From contig PBUB01000002.1 in the NCBI GenBank assembly GCA_002729885.1, positions 425,745-489,744 of the forward strand: a stretch of 64,000 nucleotides of DNA, given 5' to 3'. Each line of letters begins with the position of its first letter. Within the stretch, counting starts at the first letter, position 1. The position numbers and the translations under genes are program-made. Shown piece after piece: positions 18,250 through 26,647 of the stretch. The stretch is from Spirochaetaceae bacterium. Its GTDB lineage: Bacteria; Spirochaetota; Leptospiria; Leptospirales; Leptonemataceae. The notes below the pieces were generated by a model. It saw only the letters and a list, made by a program, of their open reading frames with translations, searched no databases and had not been told where the DNA came from.

Positions 18250-18322
18250 AATAACAGGTGCGGCCTCAGGAGTAAAAAGTCAACAGAGCTTTTCAGGCTC
18301 CGTTTCTAGTCGAAATTGGAAG

Positions 18323-18931
18323 CTACGGGATAACGGAAGCTTCTACATCACTAACAAAGAACACATCATATAACATGGGATCCAGATAGAGAGAATCAGA
18401 CGAGAACGCCTGGCTTGATAGCACATAGTTCACAAGTGGAACAACCAGGATCCAGTCATGGTTGTCAAACCCTGGAAGTGGTATTTTCTGCCCTGCAAAT
18501 CGAGCTGTGTTGCTTCGAACCACCATCGCACGATATTCAATTCCCAGTTTCCTGGCCAGATGATTGAACGTTGTACCAAATAGGTGCGAATACTCCAGGC
18601 AATGAGCCGGACGCGGTGTTTTGAATTCCAGAGAGTAAGTATGGTTGAAATCCGGATGCAGAATCCCTGCTGTTCGGCGCAATACGAATTCCACCAGTTC
18701 ATCTCTGTCTCCTATTCCTGAATCCTTTGCTTCTTTCTGCCAGGAGGCCAGAAGGTCGGGGCTCAATTGGGCCGCAGGGTGGGAGAATGTATGTGGTGGG
18801 CCGAGGGTGAGAAGCGCGGGAACAATCATGCGATAGGCAACGATGCCCATAATAAGAAGGATTGTCAGCGCGCTGATCCAGAGAAGCCAGCGCCGAATTC
18901 CAGCTCCAGTCTGAGATTTCTTAGGCTCCAT
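18323..18931 (-). CDS. Membrane-anchored transglutaminase-like protein
   Basis: One N-terminal membrane segment (about 14-34) precedes a small soluble domain. A Cys (AHCLEYSHLF), a His (NHDWILV) and an Asp (YLDPML) occur in the order and spacing of the transglutaminase-like catalytic triad, and the segment after the Cys resembles the helix and strand of that fold. This is an inference from motif order; the protein is short (202 residues) and could be a non-catalytic relative. It lies 37 bp upstream of the alpha/beta-hydrolase-like gene's stop, on the same strand as that gene. Confidence 0.5.
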   Translation of the reverse strand: MEPKKSQTGAGIRRWLLWISALTILLIMGIVAYRMIVPALLTLGPPHTFSHPAAQLSPDLLASWQKEAKDSGIGDRDELVEFVLRRTAGILHPDFNHTYSLEFKTPRPAHCLEYSHLFGTTFNHLARKLGIEYRAMVVRSNTARFAGQKIPLPGFDNHDWILVVPLVNYVLSSQAFSSDSLYLDPMLYDVFFVSDVEASVIP

Positions 18932-18968
18932 TTAGCCCGTAATCTTCCTGGCTAACCTGTAATAGCAA

Positions 18969-19760
18969 TCATTTCTTTTTCGAAAGAAACTCCAGAATGG
19001 CGTCGGCTATCTCTTGCGGCGAATCTTCCCATATGAAATGACCTGCACCGGAAAGAACCCTGGTCTTATGGTTGGTAAAATACTTCTCGAACTTCTGGCG
19101 TTCAAGCGTGCGAAAAGCGATATCCCGGTCTCCCCAGAGTATTAGACTTTCTTTCTCATGCAGGCTTTCAAGGTCGCCTTCCAGCTTTTGCAAATAATCC
19201 CTGCTCTTTAGTATGGCCCGGGAAAAAATATAAGTGGGCATTCTTTTGCTGGCATTGTTCATCGGCAACAGGTATGCCTGCATCTCCTCGGAAGAGAGTT
19301 TAGCTTTCTTGGTGCCGGCTGGTATGAGCAATCGCACAAATGCATGAAAGCGGCGAATCAAGAATCTTCCGAGGAAGCCACCAAAGAATCGAGAAAAGGC
19401 TTCAAAGTGAAAATCTCCATTCACCGGCCATGCGAAGGTATTTCCAATAATAAGGGCAGATACCTTCGTCCGCTGCTCTACTGCTACACGGAGTCCAATC
19501 GGCCCACCCCAGTCCGACATTACTGGAATCCATTTTTTTAGATTTAGCTTTCGAAGGAATTCGTGGCCAATTTCAGCATGCTCTGCCGGCAAAAAGGAGT
19601 AATCAGCACTTGCCTGGCTCAGCCCGAATCCTGGATAGTCAAAAGCAATGCAGCGAAAACGATGCCTCAGTAATGGGATGACCTTACGAAAAAGGAGGCC
19701 TCTGTCTCTCTCAAAAAGAGGAAGGGCAGATGACAGTGGCTGTATCTCTGGTTCATCCAT
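18969..19760 (-). CDS. Alpha/beta hydrolase, haloalkane-dehalogenase-like, atypical N terminus
   Basis: The body matches the haloalkane dehalogenase/epoxide hydrolase group: RCIAFDYPGFGLS, the nucleophile region MSDWGGPIGL (Asp), the acid region (LILWGDRDIAF) and the catalytic His in GAGHFIWEDSP. The usual HGNPTW-type oxyanion segment just before FRKVIPLL is absent; in its place stands LPLFERDRG, and the 30-40 residues that normally precede it are missing from this frame. The gene may be an N-terminally degraded copy or a diverged enzyme. At 263 residues it is somewhat shorter than the usual 290-310. Confidence 0.75.
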   Translation of the reverse strand: MDEPEIQPLSSALPLFERDRGLLFRKVIPLLRHRFRCIAFDYPGFGLSQASADYSFLPAEHAEIGHEFLRKLNLKKWIPVMSDWGGPIGLRVAVEQRTKVSALIIGNTFAWPVNGDFHFEAFSRFFGGFLGRFLIRRFHAFVRLLIPAGTKKAKLSSEEMQAYLLPMNNASKRMPTYIFSRAILKSRDYLQKLEGDLESLHEKESLILWGDRDIAFRTLERQKFEKYFTNHKTRVLSGAGHFIWEDSPQEIADAILEFLSKKK

Positions 19761-20056
19761 TCAACTATTCACTCTAGGAAGTTTTCCGGCATTTCGTAGA
19801 TCCGGAACTTCTTATTCGCTGGTTCTATCCAGAATGAAGTTGGCCGGAGTATACCATTCTGGAACCTCGAGTCGGAGGGCTTTTTGCTGTGGATATGCGA
19901 ACTGTAGACGGTTTGATGTTATCTGTACGGAGCGAGGTTTCTTTTCCAGCAAAGATCGGATGCGGTAGCATGCAGCTGGATGGGAGATGGCATTGACCCG
20001 ATTGGATTTCTTATAGACTGAATTTTGACCATTCTTCACCGTACCTGGAGGCGAAC

Positions 20057-20296
20057 GTGAACATCATTAGTATACGAGGCGGTGGTTTGTTCACCTGCCT
20101 GATTCTTATTCTGGTTGCCAGTCTCTGCAGTAGCTGTCAGACATTTCGCGAGAATCCAGATCTGGGCCCCTGTAAAGTTGACTGCGTTGAGAAGCAAAAC
20201 GAATGCATGCTTCAGGCTACTTCCTCGCCCGAAATAGATCATTGTAAAGAGGCTCTGGCAAAGTGTATTCTGCGCTGCGAAAGAGAATATCCTTGA
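20057..20296 (+). CDS. Small cysteine-rich lipoprotein
   Basis: A 79-residue protein starting with GTG behind a good GGAGG. A leader ends in a lipobox-like LCSSC. The mature part has six cysteines in a mirror arrangement, C-x3-C-x6-C followed by C-x6-C-x3-C, which suggests two helices joined by disulfides in an oxidising compartment. No family was recognised. It overlaps nothing and precedes another lipoprotein gene by 29 bp. Confidence 0.65.
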   Translation: MNIISIRGGGLFTCLILILVASLCSSCQTFRENPDLGPCKVDCVEKQNECMLQATSSPEIDHCKEALAKCILRCEREYP

Positions 20297-20325
20297 TGAT
20301 ATGCAGATCAGGATGCAGGTGCTTT

Positions 20326-21084
20326 ATGAGGGAGCAGAGGAAGCGATCCGGAATCTATGCAACATCGCTGATTGTCTTCCTGTTTGTTTCGCTATTTCTT
20401 TTATTTTCCGGTGCCTGTTTCCAGAGGCACAGCTATCGTCCACCCGCGTCCGGGGAGCCCTCTGCAATTCTGAAGCTTAAATTTCATGACTTGAATTCCC
20501 TTCCAGGAGCCGCAATCCATACGGCCGTATTTCTAGAAGGGAGTCAGGCCGGAGTTTTCCATGAAGCAATCCATGAGCAAATTCTTGAGGATGGGGTGAA
20601 TTTGGCTGTGGCCAGCGATGAACGAGGCCTGAGCGGTGATAGCGGTGTAGTCGAAGAAAAGCCAGTAGTCCATCTTGCAATGGATGCCGGCAGGATCGGC
20701 ACAGGGCCGGTGCTGCTTACGATCCATATGGAAGCACGCTGGGAAGAAGAAAGACTGGAGCATCTTACCTATTTTGATGGGAACAATTGGAGACAGAGGC
20801 TTACCCGGGTTTCCGTTCAGAGAAAAGCAGGATGTCGGACCGAATTGAAAATGAACATTGCGGACGGTACCATATATCTGCTGGATTATACCTGGTATTC
20901 CCTGGAAGAGTGTCAGGCTATTGCGTACAGGCAGACGTTTAGCTCTGGCGGGTTCGCGTTGCAGGAAGTGGCCCGGTCTTCGCATTTTGAGCCCATTCTG
21001 GATTGGCCCGGCAGCTTTCGCTTTGGACCAGAGCCATGGATCTGGTATCCTTACAGACCTGCATTCGATAGGTCTCCACCCTGA
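20326..21084 (+). CDS. Putative lipoprotein of unknown function
   Basis: The ATG at 20326 gives a basic N terminus, a long hydrophobic stretch and a lipobox FSGAC; the frame is open further upstream but those residues would overlap the previous gene. The mature domain (about 220 residues) is beta-rich with several short aromatic motifs and no recognised family. It probably forms a unit with the small Cys-rich lipoprotein upstream. Confidence 0.65.
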   Translation: MREQRKRSGIYATSLIVFLFVSLFLLFSGACFQRHSYRPPASGEPSAILKLKFHDLNSLPGAAIHTAVFLEGSQAGVFHEAIHEQILEDGVNLAVASDERGLSGDSGVVEEKPVVHLAMDAGRIGTGPVLLTIHMEARWEEERLEHLTYFDGNNWRQRLTRVSVQRKAGCRTELKMNIADGTIYLLDYTWYSLEECQAIAYRQTFSSGGFALQEVARSSHFEPILDWPGSFRFGPEPWIWYPYRPAFDRSPP

Positions 21085-21228
21085 TTCTTACTGGCGAATG
21101 CAATTGTCTGGATGAGTGTTTCTCCAACGACCCTGGATGGTTTCGCGGTGGATGCGTGCATCTTTCGAAAACCATGCGCCAATATTTCGAAATCCACGTG
21201 CGATGCTCTCTAATGTAAGGACGAGCGT

Positions 21229-21327
21229 GATGGAAATTTCGATGGAACGCGTGTAAAAACCAGAGAGATGGAAATTCCGATGGAACGCGTGTAAAAACCA
21301 GAGAGATGGAAATTCCGATGGAACGCG
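21229..21327. repeat. 38-bp tandem repeat, 2.6 copies
   Basis: Units at 21229-21266 and 21267-21304 and a partial unit at 21305-21327 are nearly identical (one C/T difference). Each unit holds GATGGAA twice and ends in GTGTAAAAACCAGAGA. The block lies in the 282-bp gap between convergent genes and no protein explains it. It is a candidate variable-number repeat. Confidence 0.85.
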
Positions 21328-21366
21328 ATTCCAAATAGTGTCTGCGATTGGATATGAATTTCAGTG

Positions 21367-22044
21367 TTAAGGATGGTTCGGATGGGCGGTGGATACGAAA
21401 CTTTGCAGCCAGAGAAAGACGCTTTTTACTGACTCATCGATCAGAGTCGACGCTGGTTTCCAGGGTAACTCGGGAAGCACAATTAGAGAAAAGGAAATCC
21501 CCAGCATCTTAATTATGATATATTGCCTGGCAAGCTCAAGATCCTGATTCGCCATTTCAGGATTCCAGTCCAGAAGCAGTTCATCGATGATTTCGCTCTG
21601 TTCGTAGCCCTCCGGCTCATTTGCGAAGTAGGAGTCTTCATCGGATTCCAGTCGATCTTGATTCAGATAAAGAATACGAAAGTCGTCCGGGCGCTCCAGC
21701 CAGAAATGGATGGCAGCTCTTAAGAATGCCTCCAGGCGAAGTTCCGGGCTCTGAATTACAGCGATGGACTTTTTACAATGTTCAAAAAAGGCTGTGAGAA
21801 TATCGGCCCAGATGTAGCGAATAACAGCTCGTTTGTTGGGAAAATACCGGTAGAACATCATGGGAGACCGGGATGTGTGTTCCATGATCTTTCGGATGGT
21901 TACAGCATCGTAGCCATCCTTCTGGAAAAGAGACCGGGCCACGGCCAGGATATGCTGCCTGCCGTCTTCCAGCTCCTGGGCCGTTAATGCCGGGCGACCA
22001 CGGCCCCGGCTATCGGCTGCCTCGTTCAAATTTAAGTCAGGCAT
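21367..22044 (-). CDS. TetR family transcriptional regulator
   Basis: A 225-residue repressor-type protein. The N-terminal helix-turn-helix (about 28-74) has the usual FQKDGYDAVTIRKIMEHT and MFYRYFPNKRAVI motifs; the C-terminal part is a variable ligand-binding helical domain. It is divergent from the amine oxidase gene across a 189-bp gap containing a perfect 12-bp palindrome over the -10 box of that gene, so it probably represses the oxidase and perhaps itself. The ligand is unknown; an amine or aldehyde is plausible. Confidence 0.9.
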   Translation of the reverse strand: MPDLNLNEAADSRGRGRPALTAQELEDGRQHILAVARSLFQKDGYDAVTIRKIMEHTSRSPMMFYRYFPNKRAVIRYIWADILTAFFEHCKKSIAVIQSPELRLEAFLRAAIHFWLERPDDFRILYLNQDRLESDEDSYFANEPEGYEQSEIIDELLLDWNPEMANQDLELARQYIIIKMLGISFSLIVLPELPWKPASTLIDESVKSVFLWLQSFVSTAHPNHP

Positions 22045-22188
22045 GGGAAATTCTCTCAGAGCTCGTGTCCACTTTACGAGGGGTTATCCAGGGTTTGCCT
22101 GAATACTCGCCGCCGAGCAGGACCATCACCAGGGAGCAAGCCAGCGGATGCAAAGCCAGTAGAAAAATCACTTCCCAGGAAAAAATAC

Positions 22189-22202
22189 TATACGCGTATA
22201 AT
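22189..22202 (+). promoter_or_regulatory. Palindromic operator overlapping a -10 box
   Basis: TATACGCGTATA (22189-22200) is a perfect 12-bp palindrome. It overlaps a perfect TATAAT (22197-22202) positioned to start transcription of the amine oxidase gene. The likely binder is the divergently encoded TetR protein. Confidence 0.55.
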
Positions 22203-22233
22203 TTAATGATTCAGGAATGACCGGGGGGAGAAA

Positions 22234-23577
22234 ATGGAAGAACAGAAGGATGTCATCATCATTGGAGCCGGGCTGGCAGGGCTAACCGCCGCGTACGAGC
22301 TCAAAAAGGCGGGACGCTCAGTTCAGGTCCTGGAGGCCCGGGACCGAGTAGGCGGACGGACCATGGAAGGAAAGCTTCTGGATCGATCTTTTGATCTGGG
22401 AGGTCAATGGGTAGGTCCTACACAGACCCGGATCATGGGAATGATCAAAGAGCTGGATCTGACCACTTTTCCGCAGCACAGCGAGGGGTACCAGCTGGTG
22501 GAAATGCATGGAAAACTGAGTAAATACAAGGGCGTGATTCCCAAACTGCCTATTCTGGCTCTACTTTCGGCGGATCGGGCCATCAAGAAAATCAATCGTC
22601 TGGCTCAGTCCCTGGCCAGCGAGCCCTGGAAGGACAAACGGGCCGAAGCTCTGGATACCATCACGGCTGAGCACTGGATTCAGGGAGTGCCCACGAAGAT
22701 CGCCAGGGAGATGATCCGAATTGCAATTAGAGCCATTTTTTCGGGTGAGTCTTCGGAGATCTCATTTCTCTATTTTCTGAATTACATTCAGGGTGCCGGC
22801 AGCTTTGAGCTTCTGGCTGACGTCGAAGGGGCGGCCCAACAAGATCGAGTACTCGGCGGGGCCTTCCAGATAGCCCGGAGAATGGCAGACCGGGTAGGGG
22901 ACGAAAACATTTCCCTTTCCAGTCCGGTTCGTTCCATTGAACAGAATGAATCCGAGGTTCTGGTTCGCACGGATGGCGGCGAATACCGGGGCAAATACTG
23001 TATTGTTGCTCTTTCTCCGAATCTTACGACCAGCATTCATTTTTCGCCAGCTCCCCTGGAGAGATTGAGTCTGGCCCGAAGGATGCCCATGGGTTCCGTT
23101 ACAAAAGCCATCGTTGCTTACGATACTCCTTTCTGGCGAAGAAGCGACATGGCCGGCATGGCCATTAGCGATGCAGGTCCATTTGGACCGGTCTTCGATG
23201 CCTGTTTACCGGATGATTCGCGTGGATATCTGGTGGGATTTCTGGAAGGAGAAGAAGGCCGGCGTTATGCAATGGCTACGGAACAAGAGCGAAAGCAAGC
23301 GATCGTACAGACTCTGGTTCGATTTTTCGGACCGCAGGCGGCCAACCCCATTGGATATGTGGAGAAAAACTGGACTATGGATGAATGGAGTGCCGGATGT
23401 TATACGGGGCTTATGATTCCCGGAACCATGCTACATTACGGAAAGTATCTACGCGAACCTGCCGGTCGTATACACTGGGCGGGAACGGAAACGGCGGAGC
23501 GATGGATGGGATACTTCGATGGGGCTGTTGAATCAGGGCAACGGACTCGCGACGAGATCCAGAGCCGATTCCAGTAG
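22234..23577 (+). CDS. Flavin-dependent amine oxidase
   Basis: A 447-residue FAD enzyme of the monoamine oxidase/putrescine oxidase group, which oxidises an amine to an imine and makes hydrogen peroxide. Visible are the N-terminal dinucleotide fold (IIGAGLAGLTAAYEL), the GG motif (EARDRVGGRT), the GGQWVGPTQTR loop and the C-terminal FAD motif (GRIHWAGTETAERWMGYFDG). GGGGGGAG precedes the ATG. It is divergent from a TetR gene with a palindrome over its promoter. The substrate cannot be read from sequence. Confidence 0.92.
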   Translation: MEEQKDVIIIGAGLAGLTAAYELKKAGRSVQVLEARDRVGGRTMEGKLLDRSFDLGGQWVGPTQTRIMGMIKELDLTTFPQHSEGYQLVEMHGKLSKYKGVIPKLPILALLSADRAIKKINRLAQSLASEPWKDKRAEALDTITAEHWIQGVPTKIAREMIRIAIRAIFSGESSEISFLYFLNYIQGAGSFELLADVEGAAQQDRVLGGAFQIARRMADRVGDENISLSSPVRSIEQNESEVLVRTDGGEYRGKYCIVALSPNLTTSIHFSPAPLERLSLARRMPMGSVTKAIVAYDTPFWRRSDMAGMAISDAGPFGPVFDACLPDDSRGYLVGFLEGEEGRRYAMATEQERKQAIVQTLVRFFGPQAANPIGYVEKNWTMDEWSAGCYTGLMIPGTMLHYGKYLREPAGRIHWAGTETAERWMGYFDGAVESGQRTRDEIQSRFQ

Positions 23578-23770
23578 GATGGACTGCGTCGAAGGTGCCA
23601 TAAAACTCTGGAAGAGGATTCGCAATTAGAGTAAAGCCCATTCCATAATATGTAATTCTCGTTATGAAATTCTCGCTGGCTTCTGTCGGGCTAATCAGGC
23701 GAAGCCGGCGCCTTCCTTCGCAGGAAAAAAGCGATTTACTGGAACAGGCATTTACTTCAAAACCGATCAT

Positions 23771-25264
23771 ATGTCTGGATTATCCAACCTGAAAAAAATC
23801 CTGGTGATTGGCTCGGCCGTGCTCGCACTTATCATCATTATTACGGCTCTATGGACCGCATCCCCGCTGGAAATGGCCGAGGAGGGGGAGTATACAAAGC
23901 TGGATCCTCAAAAGGCTCAGAATATTCAATGGCAAGCAGTGACGGATGAGGCCACGGGATATCTTCAGGACTTGCTTCGAATGAAGACCATTCGCGGCAA
24001 TGAGCACCAGGTCAGTCTGTACATTAAAAAGATCCTGGAAAAGGAAGGAATACCGGTCAGGATCTATCAACATCCAGAGGATCCTTCGCGTTCCAACCTG
24101 GTAGCTGAGCTGGAGCCATCCACTCCGGATCCGGCCTTGAAGGACGAAGGCATCATTCTGACCGGGCATTCGGATGTCGTGGAAGTAAACGAGGAGAACT
24201 GGAAGCATCCTGCTTTCTCAGGAGCTCTTATAGATGGAAAAATCTGGGGGCGCGGAGCTATCGACATGAAGGGACACGTAGTAATGGGACTCATGTCCAT
24301 GCTACTGGCCAAGCGTCTGGATATACCTCTGAAGCGAAAGCTGATGCTTCTTGTCCTTGCTGATGAAGAAAGTGATGGAAAGTACGGTGTAAAATACATG
24401 GTGAACGAGCATCGCGATGTATTCGAAGGATACAAATATGTATTCAACGAAGGTGGTCTGGGCACCAGCGGTGTGGCCGTAGAAGGAAGTAAAATATTCA
24501 ATATACAGTGGGCCGAAAAAGGAAAGATCTGGGCGGAGCTTTCAGTAGAGGGTGATTCCAGTCATGGAGCACGACCGCCCGCTGAATATGCTCTTCTGAA
24601 CATGGTGCAATTTTTAAACGAAGTCCAGGAAATGGAAACGGACCTGACCATTGTTCCAGAGATGGAAACGTTTCTCTATCAGATGGGGGAAGCCTACAGT
24701 TTTCCCAACTCCTTTTTTATGAAGCGAAACAACAACCCCTTGCTGAGGCCTCTCATTCTGCCTGCACTGAAAGCCAATCGCTACCTGGTGGCCATGACCA
24801 CAAATACGCGGGCCTTTACAGGTTTGCATACAAATGAAGAGGATGGAATCAACGTAGTGGCGGATAAAGCGTTTGCAAAAATAGACATTCGCCTTCTGCC
24901 CAATACAACACCGGAAAAGTACCTGGACAAGCTGCAGAGAATCGCAGATAAGTATAAGGTAAAGATCAAGCCGGTCGGGGAAATTGTGCCGAATTCATCC
25001 CCTATGGACTCCGAGTTTTTCAAGGTTATGGCACGTGTGAGCGTGGAGAATGTTCCGGGATCTGTGGTAACTCCATTGATCACACCGGGAAATACAGACA
25101 ATACCTACCTCCGTGAGATCGGACTGCTTTGCTACGGGTTAACCCCGGTGATACTGAACAGCGAAGAGCTGGGCAGTACCCATTCTGATAACGAATACAT
25201 CAGTCAGGAAAATCTAAAGCTGGGAACAAAGATCATGTTTGAGACTGTGGTGGGTATGAACTAA
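23771..25264 (+). CDS. M20 family metallopeptidase (carboxypeptidase S-like), membrane-anchored
   Basis: An N-terminal membrane segment (about 10-30) is followed by an M20 peptidase with the two-zinc site: H-x-D in LTGHSDVVEV, the bridging Asp in GRGAIDMKGH, the E-E pair in LADEESDGKYG and the late His in GSTHSDNEYIS. A dimerisation lid domain is inserted in the middle. Such enzymes cleave dipeptides or N-acyl amino acids; the membrane anchor suggests action outside the cytoplasm. At 497 residues it matches the CPS1/PM20D1-like branch. Confidence 0.9.
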   Translation: MSGLSNLKKILVIGSAVLALIIIITALWTASPLEMAEEGEYTKLDPQKAQNIQWQAVTDEATGYLQDLLRMKTIRGNEHQVSLYIKKILEKEGIPVRIYQHPEDPSRSNLVAELEPSTPDPALKDEGIILTGHSDVVEVNEENWKHPAFSGALIDGKIWGRGAIDMKGHVVMGLMSMLLAKRLDIPLKRKLMLLVLADEESDGKYGVKYMVNEHRDVFEGYKYVFNEGGLGTSGVAVEGSKIFNIQWAEKGKIWAELSVEGDSSHGARPPAEYALLNMVQFLNEVQEMETDLTIVPEMETFLYQMGEAYSFPNSFFMKRNNNPLLRPLILPALKANRYLVAMTTNTRAFTGLHTNEEDGINVVADKAFAKIDIRLLPNTTPEKYLDKLQRIADKYKVKIKPVGEIVPNSSPMDSEFFKVMARVSVENVPGSVVTPLITPGNTDNTYLREIGLLCYGLTPVILNSEELGSTHSDNEYISQENLKLGTKIMFETVVGMN

Positions 25265-25273
25265 AGAGTGGAA

Positions 25274-25346
25274 TCTGAATTCGCAGATGCCCAGATTCCA
25301 TCGGCCCTCTGAATTCGTAGCGCAGATGCGTAGATTCAAACGGCCC
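25274..25346. repeat. Two imperfect tandem copies of a 34-39-bp repeat
   Basis: Copy 1 (25274-25307) and copy 2 (25308-25346) both run TCTGAATTCG ... GCAGATGC ... AGATTC ... CGGCCC; a third partial copy starts at 25347. Copy 2 carries a 5-bp insertion. They lie directly behind the M20 peptidase gene in the gap before arsS. Confidence 0.6.
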
Positions 25347-25535
25347 TCTGATTCACATCGATTGCCTCTAGCCCCCGGTGCTAACTGCGAAGGGACCGTA
25401 TTATGGTCCTTCCACAAGTTGGTCTGGAACATCGGGTAAACGGCTGGTTTCTTGCTTTCGCGGCCGGAGCATATGAAGCCTGGCTTCGCTACCATCCAGC
25501 ATCCACCTTTGGCTGCATAGCCCCAATGACCTGGT

Positions 25536-26588
25536 CTATTCTACTACAGCGCCACCACAGCTGGATCCTGCACCGGCGGTGCAACCGTAGCAATGCTGAT
25601 GGGTGCGAATGGTTCTGCCTTCCAGGCCTGCCTGATCAAAATCGCGCACATGATTGGCATTCTCAGTCTGGATTTTCATATCCAGCATTTGATTGAAATC
25701 GCAATCGTATAGAAAACCATCCCAGGAAACGGAAATTGTATCTCTGCACATGACGCCTGCAGCAGCGGATGGATTGAACGATTCCACCAGTTTCGTCATA
25801 TACTCATCGTAATTGCCTGATCGAATCAAATACTCCAGATAGCGACTGATGGGCATATTCGTAATCGTATACAGATCGTTGAACTGGATTCCATGCTGTT
25901 CGTTGAGCTCTCGCTTGAATTCGCTTTGCAGATCCACCTGGCTTCCGGGCAGGAAAGCCCCGGCTGGATTGTAAACCAGATGTAATTTGAGATCCGACCC
26001 CTCCCGGGCATAACCTACTTTGTTCAGTTCTTTTAGCGCATCCAGGGACTTTTGAAAAACACCGGCGCCTCTCTGGCGGTCTGTGCGACTCTCCGTATAG
26101 AAAGGCAGGGAGGAAATGACCTCCACTCCATGGTCCGCGAAAAACTGAGGCAGATCGCGGTACTTGAGGCCAGACATGATCACAGTCAGATTGCATCGCA
26201 CAAGAATCTGCTTATTGCGTTTGTGTAATTCCTGGACGAGCCAGCGAAAGTCCGGATTGATTTCCGGAGCTCCCCCTGTGATATCCACCGTAGGTATATC
26301 GCTTCGGTCCAGAGCGTCCAGGCAGTCCTGCATGGTCTGGCGATCCATTACCTCTGTGCGATCCGGTCCTGCATCTACATGGCAGTGTTTGCAGGTCTGG
26401 TTGCAGAGCTTGCCCAGATTCATCTGAAAGATCCCAATTTTTGTTGGTTTGAAAGGACTGAGTCCGATTTCTGCAAGCTTTTGATCGAACTCCGGAAGGA
26501 CTACTCCATTGGACAGAGGTTGTTCCAGAATCCGTAGCTGCTGCTCCGGACTTGCCAGTTCATTTCCGGCTTTAAGCAATGTGGTCAT
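25536..26588 (-). CDS. arsS: Radical SAM/Cys-rich protein, arsenosugar-biosynthesis type (ArsS-like)
   Basis: A 350-residue radical SAM enzyme with the 4Fe-4S motif C62-x3-C66-x2-C69 (LCNQTCKHCHVDAGP) and the family's C-terminal Cys-rich domain ending in HCYGCTAGAGSSCGG (C333, C336, C344). In the ArsS family this enzyme adds the deoxyadenosyl moiety to dimethylarsenic species on the way to arsenosugars. The last domain matches DUF3641-type proteins. A GGAAGGA Shine-Dalgarno precedes the ATG. The gene follows the peroxidase-like partner gene; no arsM-like methyltransferase is in the window. Confidence 0.88.
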   Translation of the reverse strand: MTTLLKAGNELASPEQQLRILEQPLSNGVVLPEFDQKLAEIGLSPFKPTKIGIFQMNLGKLCNQTCKHCHVDAGPDRTEVMDRQTMQDCLDALDRSDIPTVDITGGAPEINPDFRWLVQELHKRNKQILVRCNLTVIMSGLKYRDLPQFFADHGVEVISSLPFYTESRTDRQRGAGVFQKSLDALKELNKVGYAREGSDLKLHLVYNPAGAFLPGSQVDLQSEFKRELNEQHGIQFNDLYTITNMPISRYLEYLIRSGNYDEYMTKLVESFNPSAAAGVMCRDTISVSWDGFLYDCDFNQMLDMKIQTENANHVRDFDQAGLEGRTIRTHQHCYGCTAGAGSSCGGAVVE

Positions 26589-26647
26589 CGTCCTTCCTTC
26601 GATCTAATTTATTGGTTATTACTGGATCCCGGTTCATTCCAGGGTAG

